Shown piece by piece: positions 8,300 through 17,188 of a DNA stretch of 64,000 nucleotides (within the stretch, counting starts at the first letter, position 1; every line of letters begins with the position of its first letter). The notes beneath the pieces were generated by a model, which was not told the DNA's origin, made no database searches, and saw only the letters and a list, made by a program, of their open reading frames with translations. The translations under genes were made by a program, and so were the position numbers. The stretch is from Seohaeicola saemankumensis (lineage in GTDB: Bacteria; Pseudomonadota; Alphaproteobacteria; Rhodobacterales; Rhodobacteraceae). The stretch spans positions 124,001 through 188,000 of the forward strand of contig NZ_JAIUZI010000002.1 of assembly GCF_020171285.1 (NCBI RefSeq), in the 5' to 3' direction.

Positions 8300-9022
8300 T
8301 CAGTAGGTCTGGGTGTCGTCGCCGAACCACTTCTTCAGCAGCGTGTTCAGCGATCCGTCTTCCTTCATCGAGGTGATGGCGGCGTCGAACTTGTCGCGCA
8401 GTTCACCGTCGGATTCGCGCAGGCCCATGCCGACGCCACCGCCCAGCGGCACCGGATCTCCGACGAACATCAGCTCGCCGTTCGATTCCTCGACCAGCGG
8501 CACGAGGTAGTCATAGTCGGCCAGAACCGCGTCGGCCTCGCCGTTGCGCACGGCGGCGATGGTTTCCTCGGGGGTTGCGAATTCGACCAGCGTCGCGCCG
8601 CTTTCGGCGACATGGCCGGCCTGAATGGTGGCCGCCTGCGCCGCGATCACGCCCTTCATGGTGTCGACCCCGTCCGAGGCCGCGACATAGGCCGAGGCGG
8701 TGGGCGGGAAGTAGTCCTGGGTAAAGTCGATGACTTCGTCGCGCTCAGCGGTGATCGACATGCCGGCGATGATGGTGTCGTAGTTGCCCGAAACCAGGTT
8801 GGGGATGATCGAATCCCAGTCGTTCTTGACCCATTCACAGGTCAGCCCGGCGCGCTTGCACAGCTCGTCGCCGACTTCGCGTTCAAACCCGTCAACCTCG
8901 CCCGCGTCGTTGATGAAGTTGTACGGAGGGTAGGCGCCTTCGGTGCCCATGCGCACGGTATCGGCCCAGGCCAGCGATGCGGACAGCGCCAGCGCGGCGG
9001 TGCCAAGGATCAGTTTTTTCAT
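8300..9022 (-). CDS. ABC transporter substrate-binding protein, SBP_bac_3 family
   Basis: A 240-residue periplasmic binding protein. The signal peptide is short and clear (MKKLILGTAALALSASLAWA, cleavage after residue 20). The mature start DTVRMGTEGAYPPYNFIND and the segments VDGFEREVGDELCKRAG and WDSIIPNLVSGNYDTIIAGMSITAERDEVIDFTQDY are hallmarks of the polar amino acid binding family, with the Arg (TAER) and Asp that bind the alpha-amino and carboxyl groups. It gives the importer its specificity: probably a cationic amino acid or an amine related to the downstream catabolic genes. About 100 bases separate it from the permease gene. Confidence 0.9.
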   Translation of the reverse strand: MKKLILGTAALALSASLAWADTVRMGTEGAYPPYNFINDAGEVDGFEREVGDELCKRAGLTCEWVKNDWDSIIPNLVSGNYDTIIAGMSITAERDEVIDFTQDYFPPTASAYVAASDGVDTMKGVIAAQAATIQAGHVAESGATLVEFATPEETIAAVRNGEADAVLADYDYLVPLVEESNGELMFVGDPVPLGGGVGMGLRESDGELRDKFDAAITSMKEDGSLNTLLKKWFGDDTQTY

Positions 9023-9054
9023 TTTGCTTACTCCCAGTTGGTTCGTGTTTTTGA

Positions 9055-9852
9055 TTATGCGGTTTGCGTGGCCGAAAGAAAGCCGCGCAGCCGGTCTGAT
9101 TTGGGCGCGCCGAACAGGGCGTCGGGCGGGCCTTCTTCCTCGATCCTGCCCTGATGCAGAAAGACCACGTGGTCCGACACATCGGCGGCCAGTTTCATGT
9201 CGTGGGTGACAATGATCATGGTGCGGCCCTCGGCGGCGAGATCCTTGATCACCTTCACCACCTCCTGTTCCAGCTCCGGATCCAGCGCGCTGGTGGGCTC
9301 GTCAAAGAGCAGCGCCTCGGGTTCCATGCAGAGCGCGCGGGCGATGGCCGCGCGTTGCTGCTGTCCGCCCGACAGCTGCGCGGGCCAGGCATCGCATTTG
9401 TCGCCGATGCCGACCTTGGCCAGGTATTTGCGCGCCGCCTCTTCCACCTCGGCCTTGTCGCGGCCCAGCACGGTCACCGGGGCTTCCATCACGTTCTGCA
9501 GGATGGTCATATGGGCCCACAGGTTGAACTGCTGGAACACCATCGACAGGTTGGTCCGGATGCGCAGCACCTGTTTGGCGTCGCCGGGCCGCCGCGACGG
9601 CCCCGAACCCTTCCAGTGCACCGGTTCGCCCTTGAACACGATGTCGCCCTGCTGGCTGTCCTCCAACAGGTTGGCGCAGCGCAGGATGGTGGATTTCCCC
9701 GACCCCGAGGACCCGATCAGCGACACGACGTCGCCGCGGTGGGCGGTGATGTCCACGCCTTTGAGAACTTCGAGCTGGCCAAAGCTCTTGTGCAGGTCGG
9801 TGATCTGGATGACGGGCGCGGTGTCTGGCAAGGGATGTCCGGCGTTTTGCAT
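9055..9852 (-). CDS. Polar amino acid-type ABC transporter ATP-binding protein (HisP/GlnQ-like)
   Basis: A 265-residue ATPase. Walker A is GSSGSGKST (about 47-55), the signature LSGGQQQRAAIARAL follows near 160, and Walker B is ALLFDEPTSALDPE with the switch His in IIVTHDM. It energises the importer encoded downstream and is the first gene of the minus-strand transporter/catabolic unit. The only plausible in-frame start here is the ATG at 9852. It has no recognisable Shine-Dalgarno sequence, and an inverted repeat lies two bases upstream, so the message could be leaderless. Confidence 0.92.
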   Translation of the reverse strand: MQNAGHPLPDTAPVIQITDLHKSFGQLEVLKGVDITAHRGDVVSLIGSSGSGKSTILRCANLLEDSQQGDIVFKGEPVHWKGSGPSRRPGDAKQVLRIRTNLSMVFQQFNLWAHMTILQNVMEAPVTVLGRDKAEVEEAARKYLAKVGIGDKCDAWPAQLSGGQQQRAAIARALCMEPEALLFDEPTSALDPELEQEVVKVIKDLAAEGRTMIIVTHDMKLAADVSDHVVFLHQGRIEEEGPPDALFGAPKSDRLRGFLSATQTA

Positions 9853-9853
9853 T

Positions 9854-9868
9854 GTATCAGGGCGATAC
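9854..9868. promoter_or_regulatory. Inverted repeat at the ABC operon start
   Basis: GTATC-N5-GATAC lies just before the ATG of the ATPase gene. On the minus strand it overlaps a TAGTAT box 12 bases before the start codon, with TTGCAT about 19 bases further up. This may be a promoter/operator of a leaderless message. The evidence is weak. Confidence 0.3.
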
Positions 9869-10087
9869 TAGGGCGGAAACTTTGGTTCGATGCAATGTCC
9901 AAAACGGCCACTGGGGGCGGAAATGCGTCGAATTGACGGCGGGGAAGGCTGTTTTGCAGGCGTATTGGTCCATCGTGATTGGCCGGTGCAGTGCGTTTTG
10001 ATGGCGCGACAGGTCAAAACCGGGGCGTTCGGGGCAGGGTGAATTGGGGGATATCCGGGATCAGCAGGAAGCCGGATTCGGGGCGGA

Positions 10088-10834
10088 TCAGCCCGCGTCG
10101 GGCGCCGGTGGGGCCGGTGGCAGCGACAGGTAATCGGACGCCGGGATCGCGACCAGCCCACGGATATGCAGCGTGTGTTTGTCCCCGGCATTGAGATCGC
10201 CGATTGCGGCCGCGACCTGGTCTGCCAGCCGGACGGCGTCCTGGGTTTGCGCGGTGATATAGGGCAGACCCGGGGTCGGTTCGGTTTGCGCGATCACGCG
10301 GAGGTCCCGGGTCACCGGATCGTGGCGCAGCAGCAGCGCCCATGTCAGCGCGTCGATACCGGCGATATCGGCCTGCCCCGTGGCGACCGCGCGGGCAGAG
10401 GCGGCGTGCGCGCCGGTGAAGACGATCGCGCCGGGGCGGGCATTATTCCCGGCGAGGTGCGCCATCGGCGCGGCCCAGCCCGATTGCGACAGGCCTTCGT
10501 TGCAGGCCAGCCGGGCACCGGCAAAATCGCGCAGCGTCGCGCGGCGGTCACCGGCGCGGACGACAAGGACCGAACGGTAATATCCCGGCGGACAGTCCGG
10601 CAGACCGTAATCCGGCGTGCCGACCAGGGCCACACGATCATGCAGGCGGCTGCGGTAGGGCAGGCCGCAGGTCTGCGCCAGCAGCAGGTCGGGCGCCTGC
10701 CAGATCTCCCACAGGTCCCGGTCGCGGGTCAACTGCTCGGGTCCGTGGCCCAGTCTGGCGCGGATCGCCTGCCAGAACCGGTCATTGGCCGGCTGCAGCG
10801 CAGGCATGTCGTACATGCCCAGGCTGGCGATCAT
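10088..10834 (-). CDS. PhnD/SsuA/transferrin-like binding protein without signal peptide
   Basis: A 248-residue periplasmic-binding-protein fold of the phosphate/phosphonate (PhnD-like) type. Recognisable blocks are LLLAQTCGLPYRSRL, LVGTPDYGLPDCPPGYYRSVLVVR, ARLACNEGLSQSGW and ADIAGIDALTW, which match the ligand-binding hinge segments of this family. There is no signal peptide or lipobox and no ABC permease or ATPase beside it. It overlaps the upstream TerB gene by four bases and so belongs to a TerB-TerB-binding-protein operon. It is more likely a soluble sensor or ligand-binding protein than a transporter part; the ligand is unknown. Confidence 0.72.
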   Translation of the reverse strand: MIASLGMYDMPALQPANDRFWQAIRARLGHGPEQLTRDRDLWEIWQAPDLLLAQTCGLPYRSRLHDRVALVGTPDYGLPDCPPGYYRSVLVVRAGDRRATLRDFAGARLACNEGLSQSGWAAPMAHLAGNNARPGAIVFTGAHAASARAVATGQADIAGIDALTWALLLRHDPVTRDLRVIAQTEPTPGLPYITAQTQDAVRLADQVAAAIGDLNAGDKHTLHIRGLVAIPASDYLSLPPAPPAPDAG

Positions 10835-11268
10835 CCGCGGGCGGCTTTTTGACGGGCGAGGTTGCTGTCCAGATCGCTGACCCCGAGCAGGCTGGCGACC
10901 AGCCGCAGCAGCGCGTCCTCTTCGCCGGCGCGTTCGCCGTCGGCCAGCACCACCGACCAGGCGGCTTCAAGCACGGCGCGGCGGTCGTCGTAGGCGACAG
11001 CGTCCTTGATCGCGCGGGTAAAACGGACCGTATCCGGGGCTTCGGCTTCGAGCGTTTCCGCCTGCCCGCGCAGCCCGGCGGCCTCGGCCAGGGACAGCCC
11101 GTAGCGCGCGGCAGTGATGCGGTCGATGCGGTCGATCTCGGCGGCGGCATAATCGTTGTCGGATCGGGCGATCCGCACAAGAAGCGCGGTTAGCGCCAGC
11201 CGGGCGTCGCCATCGGACAGCGGTTCGGGCTGCGGTGCGGTGAGGCGGGTCAGGAAATCGCGAAACAT
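10831..11268 (-). CDS. TerB-like protein (second of pair)
   Basis: A 145-residue helical TerB/DjlA-type domain. The repeating pattern LTALLVRIARSDNDYAAAEIDRIDRI and AVLEAAWSVVLADGERAGEEDALLRLVASLLGVS is typical of this acidic helical domain, thought to bind metal or act at the membrane in stress responses. I start at MFRDFLTRL; the upstream in-frame extension is Arg-rich non-coding translation. It has the same length and layout as the TerB-like gene upstream, so they are tandem paralogues. The stop overlaps the PhnD-like gene by four bases. No tellurite-resistance genes surround it. Confidence 0.75.
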   Translation of the reverse strand: MFRDFLTRLTAPQPEPLSDGDARLALTALLVRIARSDNDYAAAEIDRIDRITAARYGLSLAEAAGLRGQAETLEAEAPDTVRFTRAIKDAVAYDDRRAVLEAAWSVVLADGERAGEEDALLRLVASLLGVSDLDSNLARQKAARG

Positions 11269-11341
11269 GACTGGGATATAGAACCCCCGCCGATCCGCGC
11301 CAAGGAGGAATTCCGCACCGCGGCGGCACACGACGGACAGT

Positions 11342-11824
11342 TCAGGTTGGCGCGCCCGTGTCCGGCAGGGTGTCGCCCTGCGCGGTGATCGTATCCTGGG
11401 CGCGGGCGCGCGCCTTTTGACTGTCGGCAAAACTGAGGCCCATCGCCTTGCGGGCGTCCTCGACAATTTTCAGCTCGCCTTCGTCCAGTTCACCATCTGC
11501 CAGCACCACTTCCCACAGCGCGTCCAGCGCGGCGAGACGCTCTTCAAGCCCGGTGGTTTCGCGGATCAGCTTGCCGAAGGTGTCGGTTTCGGGGGCGGCG
11601 GCATGCAGTTTCTCGCAGGTCGCGCGGACCTTGGCCGCCTCAATGGCGTTATGTTGATACAGGCGCGCCAGGATCCGGTCGATCAGGCTGATCTCTTCGA
11701 CTTGATAGTCGCGGTCGGCCTGCGCGACCCGCACCAGCAGCGCGCCCAGAGCCAATTCGGCGTCCGGGTCGGGCAGGCGGGCCGGGGCGGCGGGCCGAAA
11801 GGACTGGAACAGTTTCTTCAACAT
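11342..11824 (-). CDS. TerB-like protein (first of pair)
   Basis: A 160-residue TerB-like helical protein, leading a three-gene minus-strand unit. Characteristic segments are LALGALLVRVAQADRDYQVEEISLIDRILARLY and RLAALDALWEVVLADGELDEGELKIVEDARKAMGLS, which line up with those of the downstream paralogue. The N-terminus MLKKLFQSF is an amphipathic, basic stretch that might touch the membrane, and the paralogue begins similarly (MFRDFLTRL). TerB domains bind divalent metal and occur in envelope stress complexes. The partner here would be the PhnD-like protein, an association I infer only from the gene order. Confidence 0.77.
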   Translation of the reverse strand: MLKKLFQSFRPAAPARLPDPDAELALGALLVRVAQADRDYQVEEISLIDRILARLYQHNAIEAAKVRATCEKLHAAAPETDTFGKLIRETTGLEERLAALDALWEVVLADGELDEGELKIVEDARKAMGLSFADSQKARARAQDTITAQGDTLPDTGAPT

Positions 11825-11866
11825 GGGCCGAAATTACCCCATATTTTGCGTTTCGCCAAGCGCGAA

Positions 11867-12166
11867 CTACCCGTCGTAGCCTTCGATGATAGTGAGATCG
11901 CCGGTCGAAACCGGGTCGCGAAGGGCTTTGGCGGCCTGGTAACTCGCGCTTTCATAACAGGCGATGGCCTGTTCGTAGCTATCGAATTCCAGCACGACGG
12001 TGCGTTGGCGCACCTGGCCTTCGCGCACCTCCTGTTTTCCGCCGCGCACCAGAAACCGGGCGCCGAACTCGGCGAAAGGCGCGGCATTCGCGGCGACGTA
12101 TTCCTTGTAGGTCTCCATGTCGTCGACATCGACATGGGCGATCCAGTATCCTTTGGGCATCTGCAT
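11867..12166 (-). CDS. DUF1330 domain protein
   Basis: A 99-residue protein of the DUF1330 family, small ferredoxin-like-fold proteins related to Dabb/EthD domains. Recognisable features are the N-terminal GYWIAHVDVDDMETYKEYVAANA, the central VVLEFDSYEQAIACYESASYQAA and the terminal TGDLTIIEGYDG. Two ATGs compete: one four bases after a GGAG, giving MQMPKGYW, and one six bases later giving MPKGYW; the second has the more usual spacing. The gene stands alone between the TerB operon and a divergent outer-membrane protein gene. Enzymatic role is unknown. Confidence 0.88.
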   Translation of the reverse strand: MQMPKGYWIAHVDVDDMETYKEYVAANAAPFAEFGARFLVRGGKQEVREGQVRQRTVVLEFDSYEQAIACYESASYQAAKALRDPVSTGDLTIIEGYDG

Positions 12167-12481
12167 TGATCTCCGGGTTTATGTTGGCGGCCACGGTGGT
12201 CCAGAACCACCGATTTGGCAAGCATCCGGCCGCTTTGGCGGCGTCGGGACCATCTGGCACAGATTTTGAAGCCGAGCCGCGCGAACCTGCTATGTTGCAG
12301 CGAGGGGGGTGAGGTTTTTTGTAAATGAAAATAATGGGTTGATCCAAGTTAATCACGGCGGCGGATGGCCGTGAAAATATATTCTTTTGCCGGTCTTGAA
12401 CGCGCGCCGGGCCTTCTAAATCTGTCTCGCAGGACGCATGTGCGCCCTTGTGAAATAGTGCCTTTCGTGGAGTTTCCGTTA
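12167..12481. other. Intergenic region (315 bp), no gene seen
   Basis: The gap between the DUF1330 gene and the divergent outer-membrane protein gene. It is more AT-rich than its surroundings near 12310-12385 and should hold both promoters. A GTGGAG ribosome site lies nine bases before the ATG at 12482. I see no small gene or structured RNA with support. Confidence 0.5.
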
Positions 12482-13051
12482 ATGAATCGCGCACTTCTTC
12501 TTTCGGCCATTCTGTCCGTCTCGACGGCGACTTCAGCGGTCGCCGGCAACTGGACGGGGTGGTATGTCGGCGGACAGCTGGGCTATGGCTTTGGCGAGTT
12601 CGACCTGACCAACTTCAACCAGCCCGGCGATTTCGACACCGAAGGCGCCGTGGGCGGTATGATGGGCGGTTATCTGCAGGATTACGGCGACTGGGTCGCC
12701 GGTGTCGAAGTGCAGCTGGACGGCACCGATCTGACCGTCGCCACCGGCACGACCGGTGGCAGCTTTGACAGCATCGCGCGCATCAAGGCCCGCGGTGGCC
12801 GTGATCTGGGCAATGGGCTGCTCTATGCCTCCGCCGGCATGGCATACGGCGATTTCGGAGGTGTCTCGGGCGTGACCAAGATCGACCTGAACGATCCCGG
12901 CTATGTTGTCGGCGTTGGCTATGATTACCAGTTGCCGAACAACTGGCTTTTGGGCGGAGAGTACCAGTATCACAAGTTCAACGACTTCGGCGCCGCAGGC
13001 AACGACGTCGGGTTCGGGACATTGCAGATTCGCGGCGCGTACCGCTTCTGA
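12482..13051 (+). CDS. Outer-membrane beta-barrel protein (Omp25/OmpA-like barrel)
   Basis: A 189-residue exported protein. The first 22 residues form a signal peptide (MNRALLLSAILSVSTATSAVAG). The mature part begins NWTGWYVGGQLGYGFGEFDL and shows alternating aromatic/hydrophobic strands separated by polar turns, ending in a terminal aromatic GAYRF, the usual barrel-assembly C-terminus. This matches the eight-stranded beta-barrel family of alphaproteobacterial Omp25-like proteins. A structural or adhesion role in the outer membrane is likely. I use the ATG with the signal peptide and not the longer in-frame extension. A strong terminator follows. Confidence 0.85.
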   Translation: MNRALLLSAILSVSTATSAVAGNWTGWYVGGQLGYGFGEFDLTNFNQPGDFDTEGAVGGMMGGYLQDYGDWVAGVEVQLDGTDLTVATGTTGGSFDSIARIKARGGRDLGNGLLYASAGMAYGDFGGVSGVTKIDLNDPGYVVGVGYDYQLPNNWLLGGEYQYHKFNDFGAAGNDVGFGTLQIRGAYRF

Positions 13052-13094
13052 GCACCAAGGGTGACGCCGCTGCGGACAGCGCGTTGGCGATATG

Positions 13095-13137
13095 AAAAGG
13101 GCGTATGACCGTATCGCGGTCATACGCCTTTGTTTTT
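13095..13137 (+). terminator. Rho-independent terminator of the outer-membrane protein gene
   Basis: A 12-bp GC-rich stem (GGCGTATGACCG type arms around a TATCG loop) followed by TTTGTTTTT. It lies about 45 bases after the stop and between convergent genes. Confidence 0.85.
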
Positions 13138-13175
13138 AGTGTCGTGGCTTCGCGCGCATGCTCCGGTGGACCGGT

Positions 13176-14819
13176 TCACACCAGACGCGAGCTTTCCTTG
13201 GCCGCGCGCACGAAATCGGCAAACAGCGGGTGCGGCTCAAAGGGTTTCGATTTCAGTTCCGGATGGAACTGGACACCGATGAACCACGGGTGATCGGACC
13301 ATTCGACGATCTCGGGCAGGCGTCCGTCCGGCGACATGCCGGAAAAGCACAGGCCGGCTTCCTCCAGCTTTTCGCGGTACTTGATGTCGACCTCGTAGCG
13401 GTGGCGGTGACGTTCCTCAATGGTGGTCGAGCCATAGATCTCGGCCACCCGCGACCCGTCCTTGAGCGTCGCGTCATAAGCGCCCAGCCGCATGGTGCCG
13501 CCCTTGTCGTCGCCGACGGCACGGGTCACCGTGTAATTGCCCTGCACCCATTCCTTCAGGTGATAGACCACCGGCTCGAACCGCTTCTTGCCGGATTCAT
13601 GGTCGAATTCCTCGGATCCGGCGGTCTTGAGCCCGGCCACGTTGCGGGCGGCCTCGATCACCGCCATCTGCATGCCCAGGCAGATACCCAGATAGGGCAC
13701 CTTGTGTTCGCGCGCGAACTGGGCGGCCTTGATCTTGCCCTCGGTACCCCTTTCGCCGAAACCGCCGGGCACCAGGATCGCATCGAAGTTTTCCAGATAG
13801 GGCGCGGGGTCCTCGCCTTCGAAGATCTCTGAATCGATCCATTCGGCGACGACCTTGACCCGGTTGGCCATGCCGCCGTGGGTCAGCGCCTCGGCAATCG
13901 ACTTGTACGCGTCCTCCAGCTGGATGTACTTGCCGACGATGGCGACGCGTACCTCGCCTTCGGGGTTATAGATGCGGTCGGCGACGTCTTCCCAGCGGTC
14001 CAGCTGCGGCTTGGGGGCCGGGGTGATCTGGAACGCGTCCAGCACCGCCTGATCCAGCCCCTCGCGGTGATAGGCCAGCGGCGCCTCGTAGATCGACTTG
14101 AGGTCCTGCGCGGCGATCACCGCGTCGGGGCGCACGTTACAGAACAGCGCCAGCTTGGCGCGTTCCTTCTCCGGGATCGGGCCTTCGGAGCGGCAGACCA
14201 GGATATCGGGTGCCAGCCCGATCGAGCGCAGCTCCTTGACGCTGTGCTGGGTCGGCTTGGTTTTCAGTTCGCCGCTGGCCTTGATGTAGGGCAGCAGGGT
14301 CAGGTGCATAAAGATGCACTGGCCACGCGGGCGGTCCTGGCCGAACTGGCGGATCGCCTCAAAGAACGGCAGGCCTTCGATGTCGCCCACGGTGCCGCCG
14401 ATCTCGCAGAGCATGAAATCGACCTCGTCATCGCCGATGCCGATGAAATCCTTGATCTCGTTGGTCACATGCGGGATCACCTGAATCGTTTTGCCCAGGT
14501 AATCGCCCCGGCGTTCCTTTTCCAGCACGTTGGAATAGATCCGCCCCGAGCTGACCGAGTCCGTCTTGCGCGCGGCCACGCCGGTGAACCGTTCGTAATG
14601 GCCCAGGTCCAGATCGGTCTCGGCGCCGTCGTCGGTGACAAAGACCTCGCCGTGTTCAAACGGCGACATCGTGCCGGGATCGACGTTCAGGTAGGGGTCG
14701 AGCTTGCGCAGCCGAACCGAGAATCCACGGGCTTGCAGCAGGGCCCCGAGCGCGGCCGAAGCCAGCCCTTTGCCCAGAGAGGAGACAACGCCGCCAGTAA
14801 TAAAGATGTAACGCGCCAT
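13176..14819 (-). CDS. pyrG: CTP synthase
   Basis: A 547-residue CTP synthase, the last step of pyrimidine nucleotide synthesis: UTP + ATP + glutamine to CTP. The N-terminal synthetase domain opens with [28 protein letters not shown] (P-loop SSLGKG). The C-terminal class I amidotransferase has its nucleophile in [13 protein letters not shown] and the His-Glu pair in [12 protein letters not shown]. The length is standard for the family. It lies downstream of secG on the same strand, a pairing common in Rhodobacterales. No unusual features. Confidence 0.98.
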   Translation of the reverse strand: MARYIFITGGVVSSLGKGLASAALGALLQARGFSVRLRKLDPYLNVDPGTMSPFEHGEVFVTDDGAETDLDLGHYERFTGVAARKTDSVSSGRIYSNVLEKERRGDYLGKTIQVIPHVTNEIKDFIGIGDDEVDFMLCEIGGTVGDIEGLPFFEAIRQFGQDRPRGQCIFMHLTLLPYIKASGELKTKPTQHSVKELRSIGLAPDILVCRSEGPIPEKERAKLALFCNVRPDAVIAAQDLKSIYEAPLAYHREGLDQAVLDAFQITPAPKPQLDRWEDVADRIYNPEGEVRVAIVGKYIQLEDAYKSIAEALTHGGMANRVKVVAEWIDSEIFEGEDPAPYLENFDAILVPGGFGERGTEGKIKAAQFAREHKVPYLGICLGMQMAVIEAARNVAGLKTAGSEEFDHESGKKRFEPVVYHLKEWVQGNYTVTRAVGDDKGGTMRLGAYDATLKDGSRVAEIYGSTTIEERHRHRYEVDIKYREKLEEAGLCFSGMSPDGRLPEIVEWSDHPWFIGVQFHPELKSKPFEPHPLFADFVRAAKESSRLV

Positions 14820-15003
14820 GAGTGTTCGGCTGCCCCCGTGAGTAGACTGTGATTCGCCAATTTTGGAATGCCCAGAGCGGTGTCGAAAACCGCAGCATCA
14901 CGGGATTTCACGTATAAAGGATTCGCGCGATCAGCGCAAGAGAACCGCAAGATGCTGTTGCAGGCCCAATTCCATCTTCAAGGTGTTGTAGTTTCCGCGC
15001 GGA

Positions 15004-15375
15004 TTAATCCGCGCGGGGGACCAGCGGACCGGTGTCGCCTTCGGCCGGCGGCAGCAGGCTGTCGCCTGCGGGCAGACCCGGTACCTGCGGTTCGCTCTCG
15101 GTTTCCGTGGCCGCCGGAACGCCCAGACGGTCAATGACCGAGGACCCCGAGGCATTCTGTGCCGCGATGATGGTCAGCGTGATCGAGGTCACGATAAAGG
15201 CCGCTGCCAGCACCCAGGTCACCTTGCCCAGCGCGGTTGCCGCCGCCCGTCCGGTCATGGCGCCGCCACCGCCGCCACCCATGCCAAGCCCGCCGCCCTC
15301 GGACCGCTGCATCAGGACGACGGCGATCAGGCCCAGAGCCAGAAGAAGGTGGATGATGAGAACGACGTTTTCCAT
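15004..15375 (-). CDS. secG: Preprotein translocase subunit SecG
   Basis: A 123-residue SecG with two membrane spans (about 2-22 and 49-72) and the conserved cytoplasmic QRSEGGGLGMGGGGG loop between them. SecG joins SecYE and helps SecA-driven export. The C-terminal 45 residues are an acidic/proline-rich tail typical of alphaproteobacterial SecG. The start is the ATG giving MENVVLIIHLLLALGL. It lies 184 bases before pyrG on the same strand and is divergent from the nitrile hydratase operon. Confidence 0.95.
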   Translation of the reverse strand: MENVVLIIHLLLALGLIAVVLMQRSEGGGLGMGGGGGGAMTGRAAATALGKVTWVLAAAFIVTSITLTIIAAQNASGSSVIDRLGVPAATETESEPQVPGLPAGDSLLPPAEGDTGPLVPRAD

Positions 15376-15561
15376 GAAGACCTGCGGCGGTTGGCGTGTA
15401 TCGCGGGGTATGTAGGCAAGTTTGGGGCAGGGGGCAAGGGATGAGTTGCCCCGCGCCCGCCTCCGCTCGCCAAGGAACGGTGCGGCAAGCACCCGCCATG
15501 CCCGTCGGCCGGGCGTGTCGCCGGGCTGGACAGCAGCCGGGCAAAGCCGCACAGTCGTTTC

Positions 15562-16185
15562 ATGCCACACGATCATCACGACCACGATCACCCCCACGCC
15601 CTGCTGCCGCCGGATCCGGCGCTGCGGGTGCGGGCCCTGGAAACCCTGTTGTCCCGCAAGGGGCTGGTCGATCCGGCCGCTTTGGACGAGATCATCGACA
15701 CCTACCAGAATCGGATCGGCCCCAGGAACGGCGCCCAGGTGGTGGCGCGGGCCTGGAGCGATCCGGCGTTCCGCGCGGCCCTGCTGGATGACGCCACCGC
15801 GGTTGTCGCCGACCTCGGCTTCTTTGGCCGGCAGGGCGAACATATCGTGGCGGTGGAGAACACCCCGAACCGGCACAACATGGTCGTGTGTACGCTTTGC
15901 AGCTGCTACCCGTGGCCGTTGCTGGGCATCCCGCCGGGCTGGTACAAATCCGACGCCTACCGGTCCCGCGCGGTGCGCGAGCCGCGCAAGGTTCTGGCCG
16001 AGTTCGGCGTGAGCCTGCCCGCCGAGACGTCGGTCCGGGTCTGGGATTCCACCGCCGAGGTCCGCTATCTGGTGATCCCGATGCGGCCCGAGGGCACCGA
16101 GGGGATGGACGAGGCGGCGCTGGCCGATCTGGTGACGCGCGACAGCATGATCGGCACCGGGTTGGCGCGGGAGCCGGGGCAATGA
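15562..16185 (+). CDS. nthA: Nitrile hydratase subunit alpha, cobalt type
   Basis: A 207-residue alpha subunit of nitrile hydratase, which adds water to nitriles to give amides. The metal-binding motif VCTLCSC places Cys at about 110, 113 and 115. Thr in this motif marks the non-corrin cobalt type, while iron enzymes carry Ser. The next residues [15 protein letters not shown] are also diagnostic. The N-terminus is a histidine/aspartate-rich tract ([12 protein letters not shown]), possibly a metal-loading aid. Its stop overlaps the beta-subunit ATG by four bases. No good ribosome site precedes the start, so expression may be weak or specially controlled. Confidence 0.95.
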   Translation: MPHDHHDHDHPHALLPPDPALRVRALETLLSRKGLVDPAALDEIIDTYQNRIGPRNGAQVVARAWSDPAFRAALLDDATAVVADLGFFGRQGEHIVAVENTPNRHNMVVCTLCSCYPWPLLGIPPGWYKSDAYRSRAVREPRKVLAEFGVSLPAETSVRVWDSTAEVRYLVIPMRPEGTEGMDEAALADLVTRDSMIGTGLAREPGQ

Positions 16186-16868
16186 GCCGGGTACATGACA
16201 TGGGCGGCCGGTTCGGCGACGGCCCAGTGAGCCCGGAACCGCAGGGCATTCCGCAGCTTGGGCAGGAGTGGCAGCAAAGGGCGCTGGCGCTGACGCTGGC
16301 CACCGGCGCATTGGGCCAGTGGAACATCGACATGTCGCGCCGCGCCCGCGAGGGGCTGGCACCTGCGGATTACGCGCGGTTCACCTATTTCGAGAAATGG
16401 ATCGCGGGGCTGGCCGATCTTCTGGTCGAAACCGGCGTGCTCAGCCGCGAAGACCTGCGCGGCGATGGCGGCGAGGGTGACGAGAGCCCGCATACGCTGG
16501 CCGCGCGGGTTCTGAAGGCCGCGGACGTGGCCGGGGTTCTGGCCCGCGGCAGCGCGGCGGACCGCCCGAGCGGCCCGGCGCAGGCCTTTGTGCCGGGGCA
16601 GGCCGTGCGCACCCGCCATCCGGCCGACAGCCAGCTGGTCGAGGGCGGACATACCCGGCTGCCCGGATACGCCGCCGGCGCGCTGGGCTATGTGCTGCGG
16701 TGTCACGGCACCCATGTTCTGCCCGACAGCAACGCGCACGGACTGGGCGAAGCGCCCGAGCCGCTCTACGCGGTGCGGTTCAAGGCGACCGAGCTATGGG
16801 CGCAGACCGAACATCCCGGTGACGAGGTCATTCTGGATCTCTGGCAATCTTACCTGGAGCCCGCATGA
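16182..16868 (+). CDS. nthB: Nitrile hydratase subunit beta
   Basis: A 228-residue beta subunit. The start [16 protein letters not shown] is the signature of this family; the C-terminal part ([41 protein letters not shown] and [14 protein letters not shown]) forms the SH3-like barrel that contacts the alpha-subunit metal site. It is coupled to both neighbours through four-base overlaps, so alpha, beta and accessory protein are made together. Length is as expected for cobalt-type enzymes. Confidence 0.95.
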   Translation: MSRVHDMGGRFGDGPVSPEPQGIPQLGQEWQQRALALTLATGALGQWNIDMSRRAREGLAPADYARFTYFEKWIAGLADLLVETGVLSREDLRGDGGEGDESPHTLAARVLKAADVAGVLARGSAADRPSGPAQAFVPGQAVRTRHPADSQLVEGGHTRLPGYAAGALGYVLRCHGTHVLPDSNAHGLGEAPEPLYAVRFKATELWAQTEHPGDEVILDLWQSYLEPA

Positions 16869-17182
16869 CCGGCGCCCCCGAACCCGTGTTTCTGGAGCCC
16901 TGGCACGGGCAGGTCTTTGCCCTGACGGTCCATCTGAACGAAACCGGTCTGTTTGACTGGCCGGACTGGGCGGCGCGGTTCTCGGCCACGCTGGCGCGTC
17001 ACGGGCTTGAGCGCGATCTGGATGGCGGCGCGGATTACTTCAACTGCTGGCTGGAAACGCTTGAGATGCTTCTGAATGATCTCGGTCAGGCCGCTCCTGA
17101 GGAAGTGGACCGCCTGCGGGCCGCCTGGGAGGCGGCCTATCTGGCCACCCCGCATGGCGATCCGGTCAGGCTGGCCGATTAG
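16865..17182 (+). CDS. Nitrile hydratase accessory protein (P14K/activator family)
   Basis: A 105-residue protein that follows nthB with a four-base overlap. Segments EPWHGQVFALTVHLNETGLFDWPDWA, and further on ADYFNCWLETLEMLL, match the small nitrile hydratase activators, which resemble the beta-subunit N-terminus and help insert cobalt and oxidise the cysteines of the alpha subunit. The operon ends here, six bases before the end of a convergent gene. No amidase, aldoxime dehydratase or cobalt transporter follows, so the amide product would have to be handled elsewhere in the genome. Confidence 0.9.
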   Translation: MTGAPEPVFLEPWHGQVFALTVHLNETGLFDWPDWAARFSATLARHGLERDLDGGADYFNCWLETLEMLLNDLGQAAPEEVDRLRAAWEAAYLATPHGDPVRLAD

Positions 17183-17188
17183 CCCGTG

